DNA of 44,969 nucleotides. Origin: Paludibacteraceae bacterium. Lineage in GTDB: Bacteria > Bacteroidota > Bacteroidia > Bacteroidales > Paludibacteraceae. This document shows, piece by piece, positions 1 to 6,746 of the stretch. The DNA lies in assembly GCA_905235505.1 (NCBI GenBank), contig CAJOMJ010000012.1, forward strand, positions 1 through 44,969, given 5' to 3'. Every line of letters begins with the position of its first letter. Position 1 is the first letter of the stretch. The position numbers and the translations under genes are program-made. The notes below the pieces were generated by a model. It was not told the origin of the DNA. It was given only the letters and a program-made list of their open reading frames with translations, and did no database searches.

Positions 1-549
1 CAGTCGAAGGATAACCTGTCAATGATTACCCTTGAACTGGAGTGGGGTGCGAACATGGACGAGGCGGTGAACGATGTGCGTTCGTTTGTGGATATGGCGG
101 CTAACAATCTGCCGGACAACTGCTCCAAACCTGTTATCTTCAAACTCTCGACCTCGGCAATGCCTATCTGTCAGTACAGTATAACAGCCGACGAGACGTA
201 CGCGGGTCTGGACAAGATATTGAACGACGAGGTAGTACCGCAACTGAACCATATCAATGGTATAGGTAATATCTCGCTTTCGGGTGCGCCGGAGAGGCAT
301 GTATATGTGAACATAGACCAGCAGAAACTTGATGCATACGGACTGACATTGGAGCAGGTGGGTCAGGTGGTGTCAGCCAACAACCTGAATCTCTCGTCGG
401 GTACGGTGAAGATGCCTCAGGAACAGTATCAGATGCAGGTGCGTTCGGAGTATATAGAGTCGAGCGAGATAGAGAACCTGATGGTGGCAATGACTCCTCA
501 AGGGCAGCAAGTGTTCATCAGGGGCAGCAAGTGTTCATCAGGGATATAG
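1..549 (+). pseudogene. RND efflux permease, 5' fragment (frameshifted; runs off window start)
   Basis: This is the upstream part of an HAE1/AcrB-family inner-membrane drug or metabolite efflux permease. The reading frame is open from base 1 (QSKDNLSMITLELEWG, then NMDEAVNDV), so the gene starts before the window. The segment covers periplasmic porter-domain sequence, with the typical IRGSVSG-like loop region lost. The frame stops at 547-549 after VFIRGSKCSSGI. The last nine residues or so are out of frame because the 20 bases at 502-521 are repeated exactly at 522-541. With one copy removed the sequence reads PQGQQVFIRDIATVKDS and continues without a break into the next open frame, so the two fragments were one gene. 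Whether this is a true mutation, a reversible slip, or an assembly error cannot be decided here. Confidence 0.85.
502..541 (+). repeat. Exact 20-base tandem duplication causing the RND frameshift
   Basis: The unit gggcagcaagtgttcatcag occupies 502-521 and again 522-541 with no mismatch. Twenty is not a multiple of three, so the second copy shifts the frame. Removing either copy restores a continuous RND protein. Confidence 0.95.
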
Positions 550-2957
550 CCACAGTGAAGGACTCTATCAAAGACCTGTCTCTTGACGAGAAAGCCAACG
601 GCAGGGAGTCTGTGCGACTGATTGTAGCCAAGCAGACGGGTGCCAACACGGTGCAGGTATGCCGCGATGTGCGCAAAGAACTTGATAAGATACAGAAGCA
701 GTTGCCTTCGGATGTGAAAATACAGAAGATATATGACTCTTCGGAGGATATACAGAACTCTATCAACTCGCTGGAGGAGTCGGTGCTGTACGCCTTGCTG
801 TTCGTGGTATTGGTAGTGCTGTTCTTCCTCGGCAAGTGGCGTGCGACAATCATCATCGGTATAACTATTCCTATTGCCCTTATTGTGGCGTTTATCTATC
901 TTGGTGTGGCAGACTCGTCAATCAACATCATATCGCTATGTTCACTGACGATTGCCATAGGTATGGTGGTGGACGATGCAATTGTGGTATTGGAGAACAT
1001 AACGCGTCATGTGGAGCGTGGCGAAGAGCCTCATGAGGCGGCGATATATGCCACCAACGAGGTGTGGGTAAGTGTTATCGCGACGACGCTTGTGTTGGTA
1101 GCAGTGTTCATACCGCTGACGATGCTTGACGGTATGGCGGGTATCATGTTCCACGAGTTGGGTTGGATTGTGACAGTGGTATGCTGTACCTCTACATTGG
1201 TGGCCATCACCCTCACGCCTATGCTTTGTTCGAAACTGTTGAAGGCAAAGAAACTGAAAGTTGACGAGGATGGTAATCTCATTGAGGTTGACAAGGGCAA
1301 GAAAAACTTCTACGAGCGCACGGTGGTTCATGTATTGGACAAGGTGGACGAGTATTATGCCAAATCGTTAGGCTGGTGCTTGCGCCACAAGGCTATCACA
1401 CTATTGATTCTCGGGGCGTTCTTCATTGCCTCTCTTATACCTGTATTCACTCATCAGATAGGTACCGACTTCATGCAGCAGCAAGATAACGGACGCCTTA
1501 GTATCAGCGTCAAGTTGCAGCGTGGTACGCGTATAGAAGAGACACTGAAGACTGCCCGTCAATTAGAGAAAAGGTTTGTGGAATTAGTGCCGGAAATAGA
1601 ACTTATCAACACCTCAGCCGGTTCCAACGACGATGCCACTATTGCTGCCATGTTCTCGTCCACAATGAACAACAAGATATCTATGACGGTTCGTCTGCCG
1701 AAGAAATGGAAGCGTGACCGGGATATCTGGACTATTGCGGAGATACTGCGTCAGGAGATGTCCACTTATCCGGAGATTATAGAGTACCAGTGCTCTGTTT
1801 CCAGTAATGGTCCCGGTGGTGGCAATACCGTTGACCTTGAGATATACGGTTATGATTTCGACAAGACCTCACAGTTGGCGGAGCAGGCAAGACAACTGAT
1901 ATCAGAGTTGCCCGGTGCCCGTGACGTGAATATATCGAGAGAGGATGACCGTCCCGACATCAAGATAACTGTGGACAAGGAGAAGGCATCGCGCCTCGGA
2001 TTGTCGTCAGCCACTATATCCACTTACCTCAGAAACCGTGTTACGGGAATGTCGTGCGGATATCTGAAAGACGATGGTTCGGAATATGACATACTTGTGC
2101 GCCTTAACGAGGAGGATCGTAACTCCATCTCGGATATTATGAACATGAGTATACCTACAGCCACAGGGAAGACAGTGAAACTGAGCGAGGTGGCAGAAGT
2201 AGGTGAATACTGGGCACCTCCAACCATTGAGCGTAAGGAGCGCCAGCGTATTGTGACAGTGAAAGTAACACCTTTCAACACCACCTTGGGCGAATTGGCA
2301 CAGGCGGTAGAGACAGAGGTAGTGCCGCAACTCGACATGCCTGTCGGCTACTCGACACATATAGGCGGAAACTATGAGACACAGCAGGACACTTTCCACG
2401 ACATGATTCTGCTCGCTGCACTGATTATACTGCTTGTATATATAGTCATGGCTTCACAGTTTGAGTCATTAAAGATGCCGGGTATCATAATGTTCACAGT
2501 ACCATTTGCTCTTTCGGGTGTGATTATAGCCCTCTGGCTTACAGGCAGGAGTTTGGATATGATTGGTGCATTGGGATTAGTGCTGCTTGTGGGTATAGTG
2601 GTAAAGAACGGTATTGTGCTTGTGGACTATATCAACCTTATGCGTGAGAGGGGTCACGAACTGAACGAAGCAATACAGATGTCAGGAAGGAGCCGTATCA
2701 GACCTGTATTGATGACTGCCTTCACCACTATATTGGGTATGATACCTATGGCAGTCAGCTCGGGCGAAGGTGCAGAGATGTGGCAACCGCTGGGTATTGT
2801 CGTTATAGGCGGTTTGACGGTGAGCACATTCCTGACGCTGTATATAGTGCCCGTGCTATACGGAACATTCACCCGTCATGGTGACCGCGACAAGAAAGAG
2901 GTGCTAAGGAAGAAGTACTTCTTCATGGATATCAAAGTGAAAGACAAGGAGGTATAA
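531..2957 (+). CDS. RND efflux permease, main 3' fragment (HAE1/AcrB family)
   Basis: This 808-residue open frame holds most of a proton-driven RND permease, the inner-membrane pump of a tripartite efflux system with a periplasmic adaptor and an outer-membrane channel. Visible family marks are the hydrophobic TM2-TM3 run (VVVLFFLGKWRATIIIG), the TM4 proton-relay motif GMVVDDAIVVLEN with the paired Asp, a large second periplasmic loop, and TM10-TM12 with the lysine-bearing VVKNGIVLVDY. It ends in a charged cytoplasmic tail (HGDRDKKEV). The frame can start at GTG 531, inside the 20-base duplication, but a protein starting there would lack TM1 and half the porter domain and is unlikely to work. 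A PII-like gene follows 30 bases later, probably in the same transcript. Substrate cannot be told from sequence. Confidence 0.9.
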   Translation: MFIRDIATVKDSIKDLSLDEKANGRESVRLIVAKQTGANTVQVCRDVRKELDKIQKQLPSDVKIQKIYDSSEDIQNSINSLEESVLYALLFVVLVVLFFLGKWRATIIIGITIPIALIVAFIYLGVADSSINIISLCSLTIAIGMVVDDAIVVLENITRHVERGEEPHEAAIYATNEVWVSVIATTLVLVAVFIPLTMLDGMAGIMFHELGWIVTVVCCTSTLVAITLTPMLCSKLLKAKKLKVDEDGNLIEVDKGKKNFYERTVVHVLDKVDEYYAKSLGWCLRHKAITLLILGAFFIASLIPVFTHQIGTDFMQQQDNGRLSISVKLQRGTRIEETLKTARQLEKRFVELVPEIELINTSAGSNDDATIAAMFSSTMNNKISMTVRLPKKWKRDRDIWTIAEILRQEMSTYPEIIEYQCSVSSNGPGGGNTVDLEIYGYDFDKTSQLAEQARQLISELPGARDVNISREDDRPDIKITVDKEKASRLGLSSATISTYLRNRVTGMSCGYLKDDGSEYDILVRLNEEDRNSISDIMNMSIPTATGKTVKLSEVAEVGEYWAPPTIERKERQRIVTVKVTPFNTTLGELAQAVETEVVPQLDMPVGYSTHIGGNYETQQDTFHDMILLAALIILLVYIVMASQFESLKMPGIIMFTVPFALSGVIIALWLTGRSLDMIGALGLVLLVGIVVKNGIVLVDYINLMRERGHELNEAIQMSGRSRIRPVLMTAFTTILGMIPMAVSSGEGAEMWQPLGIVVIGGLTVSTFLTLYIVPVLYGTFTRHGDRDKKEVLRKKYFFMDIKVKDKEV

Positions 2958-2987
2958 ACTTGCAATGCATTATAAATAATCAGAGAT

Positions 2988-3281
2988 ATGAAAAGTGTAT
3001 TTATAGTATATAATCAGGCGAACAGCGAGCGTGTAGAATACATGCTTGACATGTTGGAGATTCGCGGTTTCACGATGTTTCAGGAGGTACAAGGTCGTGG
3101 TACGACAGACGGTGAGCCGCGTCGCGGCACACACACATGGCCAGAGATGAACTCGGCGATAATGGCGGTAGTGGAAGACGATCAGGTGTTTTCTCTCTTG
3201 CAGGCAGTGCGCCAACTTGACGCGCGCAACAAAGAAGTGGGTGTCAGGGCCTTTGTCTGGAACATTGAGCAGACGGTGTAA
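2988..3281 (+). CDS. Small PII-like protein downstream of RND pump
   Basis: A 97-residue soluble protein with the length and pattern of the PII/CutA-like ferredoxin fold: an N-terminal strand (MKSVFIVYNQ), a helix (SERVEYMLDMLEIRG), a central loop rich in G, R and T (VQGRGTTDGEPRRGTH, comparable in place to the PII T-loop), then strand-helix-strand ending GVRAFVWNIEQTV. No signal peptide is present. Genes of this type are seen after RND or heavy-metal efflux pumps in Bacteroidetes, which suggests regulation or sensing for the pump, but its ligand is unknown. It follows the RND fragment by 30 bases and ends before a terminator hairpin. PII-like is an inference from pattern and context. Confidence 0.75.
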   Translation: MKSVFIVYNQANSERVEYMLDMLEIRGFTMFQEVQGRGTTDGEPRRGTHTWPEMNSAIMAVVEDDQVFSLLQAVRQLDARNKEVGVRAFVWNIEQTV

Positions 3282-3310
3282 ACGACAGGGAGAGAATCTG
3301 TCAGCGAAAG

Positions 3311-3344
3311 AAAGAAGGGAACCAGATGATGGCTCCCTTCTTTT
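3311..3344 (+). terminator. Hairpin terminator after the efflux operon
   Basis: The stem pairs AAGAAGGGA near 3312-3320 and CCA at 3322-3324 with TGG at 3330-3332 and TCCCTTCTT at 3334-3342, followed by a run of T on the + strand (CTTCTTTT). A-rich sequence on the other side means it could also stop minus-strand transcription that has passed the tRNA fragment. Confidence 0.75.
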
Positions 3345-3376
3345 GCGGTGCCGACGAGACTCGAACTCGCGACCTC
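3345..3376 (-). pseudogene. tRNA-Asp 3'-end fragment (duplicate of T arm and acceptor)
   Basis: On the minus strand this copies the last part of the neighbouring tRNA-Asp: variable region, the full T arm (GCGAG, TTCGAGT, CTCGT) and the acceptor 3' strand CGGCACC with discriminator G. Identity over 34 bases (3343-3376 against 3442-3475) is complete. The 5' half of a tRNA (GGTGCTG acceptor strand, D arm, anticodon arm) is not found in 3377-3420, so no cloverleaf can form. It is either the remains of a tandem tRNA copy or an integration scar. Confidence 0.8.
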
Positions 3377-3414
3377 GCATTGGAGGGCATTCGCTGCGTT
3401 CAGTCTCTACACGA

Positions 3415-3442
3415 ACAAGGGAATCCTTGCAGATTCCCTTGT
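3415..3442 (-). terminator. Hairpin directly downstream of tRNA-Asp
   Basis: ACAAGGGAATC at 3415-3425 pairs perfectly (11 base pairs) with GATTCCCTTGT at 3432-3442 around a six-base loop. It begins within three bases of the tRNA 3' end on the minus strand, so it probably ends the tRNA transcript or marks the processing point. The U-run is weak. Confidence 0.6.
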
Positions 3443-3444
3443 TG

Positions 3445-3518
3445 CGGTGCCGACGAGACTCGAACTCGCGACCTCCGGCGTGACAGGCCGGCATTCTAAC
3501 CAGCTGAACTACAGCACC
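3445..3518 (-). tRNA. tRNA-Asp (anticodon GTC)
   Basis: Read on the minus strand, the gene starts GGTGCTG and its 3' acceptor strand is CGGCACC plus discriminator G (with one G-T pair). The D arm follows as GTTC, loop, GAAT. The anticodon stem is CCGGC/GCCGG with loop CTGTCAC, giving GTC for aspartate. The T arm is GCGAG, TTCGAGT, CTCGT. The CCA end is not encoded. A promoter of the Bacteroidetes type lies about 70 bases upstream. Confidence 0.95.
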
Positions 3519-3591
3519 TCATTCCTTACAGGCAGTGCCTGCTTGGAGGATCTCTATAACAGAGATGCAATTGATTTCTCAATTGCGGGTG

Positions 3592-3622
3592 CAAAAGTAC
3601 TGCAAATTTTTCATTCCCACAA
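3592..3622 (-). promoter_or_regulatory. Promoter for tRNA-Asp
   Basis: On the minus strand the -33 element TTG (3620-3622) is followed after exactly 20 bases by the -7 element TACTTTTG (3592-3599). This matches the Bacteroidetes consensus TTG-N20-TAnnTTTG. It would start transcription near 3585, about 67 bases before the tRNA. Confidence 0.75.
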
Positions 3623-3723
3623 TACCCAAGTACATTTTTTTTGAAAATAATTGCAGAATGATAGTGGTTATGGTGCAGAAAGCGCAAATAATCAGTTGGA
3701 AAATGGAGAAGATGCGGAAATGA

Positions 3724-3755
3724 TTTGTATAATCAAAATATTTGCACTATCTTTG
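3724..3755 (+). promoter_or_regulatory. Promoter for the first FKBP gene
   Basis: TTTG at 3724-3727, a 20-base spacer, then TATCTTTG at 3748-3755 is a perfect Bacteroidetes promoter. It points right, giving a leader of about 350 bases before the start codon at 4113; almost all of that leader is the purine-rich repeat tract. Confidence 0.8.
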
Positions 3756-3784
3756 CATGTTGCATAATGTGGGGTTGTATCGGG

Positions 3785-4050
3785 AGGCTCTATATTAGGG
3801 AGGAGAGAGAACTGGTTGAGGGAGGAGAGAGAACTGGTTGAGGAGGGGGTGAGAACAGAATGAGGGCGGAGGAGAGAGAGAATTTGGGCAGAGGAGAGAG
3901 AGAATTTGGGCAGAGAGAGAACTGGTTGAGGAGGGGAGAGGGGGAAGAGAAGGAGAAGAGAAGGAGAAGAGACGGGGAATAGACGGAGGATGATATGGGA
4001 TGGGTGTGGAATAGGTGTTAGATGGGTGTGGGATAGAGAATAATAATGAA
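3785..4050 (+). repeat. Purine-rich leader with 22-base repeats upstream of FKBP gene
   Basis: No gene is seen here; the complementary-strand open frames are low-complexity Pro/Ser/Leu runs and not credible. The + strand is nearly free of pyrimidines. Exact 22-base tandem copies occur at 3799-3820/3821-3842 (containing AGAGAACTGGTTGAG) and at 3870-3891/3892-3913 (containing AGAGAATTTGGGCAG). GATGGGTGTG at 3999 recurs at 4021, again 22 bases apart. A 12-base GA repeat lies around 3948-3975. The tract lies wholly inside the predicted 5' leader of the FKBP transcript. Confidence 0.9.
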
Positions 4051-4112
4051 ACAATAAAAGAATCATAGTGATACAATATACGAATAACAATGATATAATA
4101 TAAGAAAAGATT

Positions 4113-4697
4113 ATGGATAAGATTAGTTATGCAATAGGACTCAGTTTGGGTCAGAATCTGCTTGGGAGCGGAGTGAAAAAGTTGAATTATCAGGATCTTG
4201 CGTCAGGAATAGAGGATGTGCTTGATGCCAATCAGCCGAAGATAAGTTATCAGGAGGCACAGCAGATATTGAACAAGTTCTTCACTGAGTTGGAGGAAGA
4301 GACAGCCAAAGTGGAGAAAGAGCGCGGTCAGAAGTTCCTTGAAGAGAACGGCAAGCGTGCAGGAGTGAAGACGACGGCGAGCGGTTTGCAATACGAGGTG
4401 ATAGAGGCAACGATAGGTCAGAAACCGAAGGCTACAGACACGGTGAAGGTGCATTATGAAGGCACGCTGATAGATGGTACAGTTTTTGATAGCAGTTACA
4501 AGCGCGGAGAGCCTATTAGTTTTGGTTTGAACCAAGTGATACGGGGCTGGACTGAAGGTCTGCAGTTGATGTCGATAGGTTCCAAATACAAACTCTATAT
4601 ACCCTACCAACTGGGATACGGGGCACAGGGTGCAGGCGCACAGATACCTCCCTATGCAACACTGATATTCACGGTAGAGTTGTTGGGGATAGGATAA
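4113..4697 (+). CDS. FKBP-type peptidyl-prolyl cis-trans isomerase, cytoplasmic (FklB-like)
   Basis: A 194-residue protein that speeds cis-trans isomerisation of X-Pro bonds during protein folding. Residues 1-90 form the helical FKBP_N dimerisation segment (MDKISYAIGLSLGQNL at the start, a charged helix ELEEETAKVEKERGQKFLEEN at its end). Residues 100-194 form the FKBP domain, with [37 protein letters not shown] and IPPYATLIF carrying the usual active-site Tyr, Asp, Phe, Trp and Ile positions. There is no signal peptide, so it should act in the cytoplasm. It follows the purine-repeat leader and is the first of two FKBP genes in the same direction; the 688 bases between them probably hold separate control. 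Confidence 0.93.
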   Translation: MDKISYAIGLSLGQNLLGSGVKKLNYQDLASGIEDVLDANQPKISYQEAQQILNKFFTELEEETAKVEKERGQKFLEENGKRAGVKTTASGLQYEVIEATIGQKPKATDTVKVHYEGTLIDGTVFDSSYKRGEPISFGLNQVIRGWTEGLQLMSIGSKYKLYIPYQLGYGAQGAGAQIPPYATLIFTVELLGIG

Positions 4698-4749
4698 GAG
4701 AGATGACGAAAGACCCGAGTGAGGGTGATTGAGGACGAGGGGTGAAGAA

Positions 4750-4859
4750 AAGGGGCCGGAAGGGTGCCGAAATGGTGCTGAGATGGTGCTGAGATAGTGC
4801 TGAGATAGTGCTGAGAGGGGGCAGAAAGGGGGCTGAGAGGGTGCTGAGAGGGGTCTTGG
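4750..4859 (+). repeat. Ten degenerate 11-base tandem units
   Basis: From 4750 to 4859 the sequence divides into ten consecutive 11-base units related to atggtgctgag. Units 3 and 4 (4772-4793) are identical, as are units 5 and 6 (4794-4815, atagtgctgag). The outer units are more diverged (agggtgccgaa, agggggctgag). No gene is on either strand here. Confidence 0.9.
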
Positions 4860-4884
4860 AGTCAGAAAGTGTGATATTTTAAGA

Positions 4885-5009
4885 TTATGCATTTTTATGC
4901 ATAAAGGAAGAGATGGCTAACACTCGGCTTAGGGGTAGCATGACGAGAGCAATCCGAAATGTGCGTTTTTTTAAGATTTCTGCATAAATATACAGGATTT
5001 TATGCAGAA
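4885..5009. repeat. Two short AT-rich hairpins between the FKBP genes
   Basis: TTATGCAT (4885-4892) pairs with ATGCATAA (4897-4904) around TTTT. TTCTGCATAAA (4978-4988) pairs with TTTATGCAGAA (4999-5009), 11 base pairs. Both are preceded by TTTTAAGATT. They may end the first FKBP transcript, but U-runs follow neither stem clearly. Confidence 0.55.
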
Positions 5010-5044
5010 AGTGCATAAAACGGGTTGCGGCGGCAAGGGTCGGG

Positions 5045-5360
5045 CAGGCAGACGGTGAGAGAGGAAGGAGAAAGGAAGGAGAAAAGAAGGAGAAAAGAAA
5101 GGGAACGGAAGGAAAATGGAAAGATAGTAGAAGAATAAACGGTTGAGAGAGGAGGAAGGATGAGTTAAGAGAGGAGGGAGGATGAGTTGAGAAAGGAAGG
5201 AGAAAGGAGGGGGAACGGAAGGGAAATGGAGTGAGAGGAGAAGAATGAAGGGTTGAGAGGAGAATAATGAAGAGTTGAGAGAAGAGGGAGGATGGGTTGA
5301 GAGAGGGGGGATGATGGGTTGAGAGGGGGAGGAGGATGGAGAGATGGAAGAAGGAAATGA
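5045..5360 (+). repeat. Second purine-rich 22-base repeat tract, upstream of FKBP lipoprotein gene
   Basis: No gene is visible; the + strand is almost purely A and G with scattered T. The 22-base period shows as GGATGAGTT at 5158 and 5180, ATGAAGGGTTGAG at 5245 with ATGAAGAGTTGAG at 5267, and GATGGGTTGAG at 5291 and 5313. A second motif, GGAGAAAGGA, recurs from 5066 to 5210. The shared GGTTGAG(A/G)GAGGAG core links these copies to the tract at 3785-4050. I saw no clear Bacteroidetes promoter between this tract and the start codon at 5385. Confidence 0.88.
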
Positions 5361-5384
5361 ACAATCTAAAATAAAAGTAACAAG

Positions 5385-6650
5385 ATGAAGAAACTAACAT
5401 TAATGACACTTGTTGCCACAGTGGCAATGGTGTCTTGCGGCAATAGTTACGATGCGAAGAACATTGCCCTTTTCAACCAGACCGACAGTATCAACTATGC
5501 TCTCGGACAGATTAACGGTGCTCAAATCAAGATGAATTTCATGCAAGGAGATACGTCGAAGAAAGCAGTGAATCAGTTTATGCAGGCACTGGCGAACGGT
5601 TATGAAGGTAAGGTACAGGAAGAGAGTCAGATAGTGCAAACGGGCAAGAGCATAGGTGCGTTTGTGAAGGATTGTGAGAAGAACGGCTTAGTCGGCAACA
5701 AGCAGTGGGTTATCAACGAGAAGTTGTTTTTCCAAGGTCTTGTAAACGGAATGAAGAACGACACATCGGTTATGGCACTTGAGAATCCGCGGGAGTGGTT
5801 CCAGAACAAATATGCTTTTGCAGCATACGGAGGAGCCAACGACAGCGTGAAGGCAGGCAAACCGGTACGCAGCACATGCGGCACCAAGGTGAAAGGAGTG
5901 AAGTTGCAGTCGGAGATTGACAGTATAAACTACGTGTTCGGTTATTTCAATGGTGTTGACATAGCCAAAGGTTTGCTCGTCAACGACTCGACAGGAAAAG
6001 ATTTCAAAGAGTTTGTCAAGGCAATCAATACAAGTTTGAAGAGCGATGTCAGCAATCCGCAGTTGATACAGATGGCTCAGCAGATAGGTAAGACAATAAA
6101 AGAGTATGAGACAACAGGTTTGCACGGCATAGAGCAGATAGAGACCGAGTACAAGTTGATAGAGCAAGGTTTCACCAACGGTCTGAACGGATATACGAAC
6201 ATGATGACCGATGATGAAGCAGGCGAATATCTAAGCAACGCTATCAACAAAATCCTATATGGAGACACACAGGCAGAAGGCGAACTTTTCCTTGAAGAGA
6301 ACAAGAGCCGCGAGGGAGTGATAACGACAGAGTCGGGTTTGCAGTATGAGGTTTTGAAGCAAGGCAAGGGCAAGAAGCCTGAAGCAACAGACAAGGTGCG
6401 CGTACACTATCACGGGACACTGATAGACGGGACCGTGTTCGATAGTTCGGTTGACCGTGGCGAACCTGCAGAGTTCTACCTGAACCAAGTGATAGCAGGT
6501 TGGACAGAGGGTCTGCAGTTGATGCCTGTAGGTTCGAAGTACAAGTTCTATATCCCACAGGAATTAGGTTACGGTTCGCGTGCCGCAGGCAGCATACCTC
6601 CCTACTCTACCCTTATCTTTGAGGTTGAGTTGCTAAATATAGTGAAGTAA
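5385..6650 (+). CDS. FKBP-type peptidyl-prolyl isomerase lipoprotein with doubled N-terminal domain
   Basis: A 421-residue envelope folding helper. A lipoprotein signal ends at Cys18 ([11 protein letters not shown]). Two FKBP_N-like helical segments follow, each opening with a shared motif: [15 protein letters not shown] at about 34-48 and [15 protein letters not shown] at about 179-193. A long charged helix (about 300-325) leads to one C-terminal FKBP catalytic domain at about 330-421 ([46 protein letters not shown]). Most FkpA/Mip-type proteins have one FKBP_N; the doubling is unusual in length (usual 230-270). The C-terminal domain is close in sequence to that of the upstream FKBP gene, which suggests duplication followed by export of one copy. 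Confidence 0.92.
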   Translation: MKKLTLMTLVATVAMVSCGNSYDAKNIALFNQTDSINYALGQINGAQIKMNFMQGDTSKKAVNQFMQALANGYEGKVQEESQIVQTGKSIGAFVKDCEKNGLVGNKQWVINEKLFFQGLVNGMKNDTSVMALENPREWFQNKYAFAAYGGANDSVKAGKPVRSTCGTKVKGVKLQSEIDSINYVFGYFNGVDIAKGLLVNDSTGKDFKEFVKAINTSLKSDVSNPQLIQMAQQIGKTIKEYETTGLHGIEQIETEYKLIEQGFTNGLNGYTNMMTDDEAGEYLSNAINKILYGDTQAEGELFLEENKSREGVITTESGLQYEVLKQGKGKKPEATDKVRVHYHGTLIDGTVFDSSVDRGEPAEFYLNQVIAGWTEGLQLMPVGSKYKFYIPQELGYGSRAAGSIPPYSTLIFEVELLNIVK

Positions 6651-6657
6651 AGGATTC

Positions 6658-6691
6658 CTTCCCTCCCCTCGATGAACAGAGGGGAGGGAGG
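6658..6691 (+). terminator. Hairpin after the FKBP lipoprotein gene
   Basis: CCCTCCCCTC (6661-6670) pairs perfectly with GAGGGGAGGG (6679-6688) around GATGAACA; weaker pairs extend it on both sides. A short T run (GTTTTG) follows. It lies 8 bases after the stop codon. Confidence 0.65.
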
Positions 6692-6746
6692 ACTGTTTTG
6701 AGGAGTCGGAGAGGGGAAAGGAGAAGATAGAGGAAACGGGACAGCA

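Noticed and set aside
3377..3420. A complete second tRNA upstream of the tRNA-Asp fragment
   Set aside because: No 5' acceptor strand matching CGGCACC, no D arm and no valid anticodon stem can be drawn.
3343..3475. CRISPR array
   Set aside because: Only two repeat copies exist and they are the 3' end of a tRNA gene; no cas genes are in the window.
3692..4090. Minus-strand open frames of 132 and 93 residues opposite the purine tract
   Set aside because: They consist of Ser/Pro/Leu runs that any purine-rich strand gives in complement; no start context, domain or promoter supports them.
4885..5427. Minus-strand 180-residue frame opposite the second purine tract
   Set aside because: Same low-complexity cause; it also runs into the start of the FKBP lipoprotein gene.
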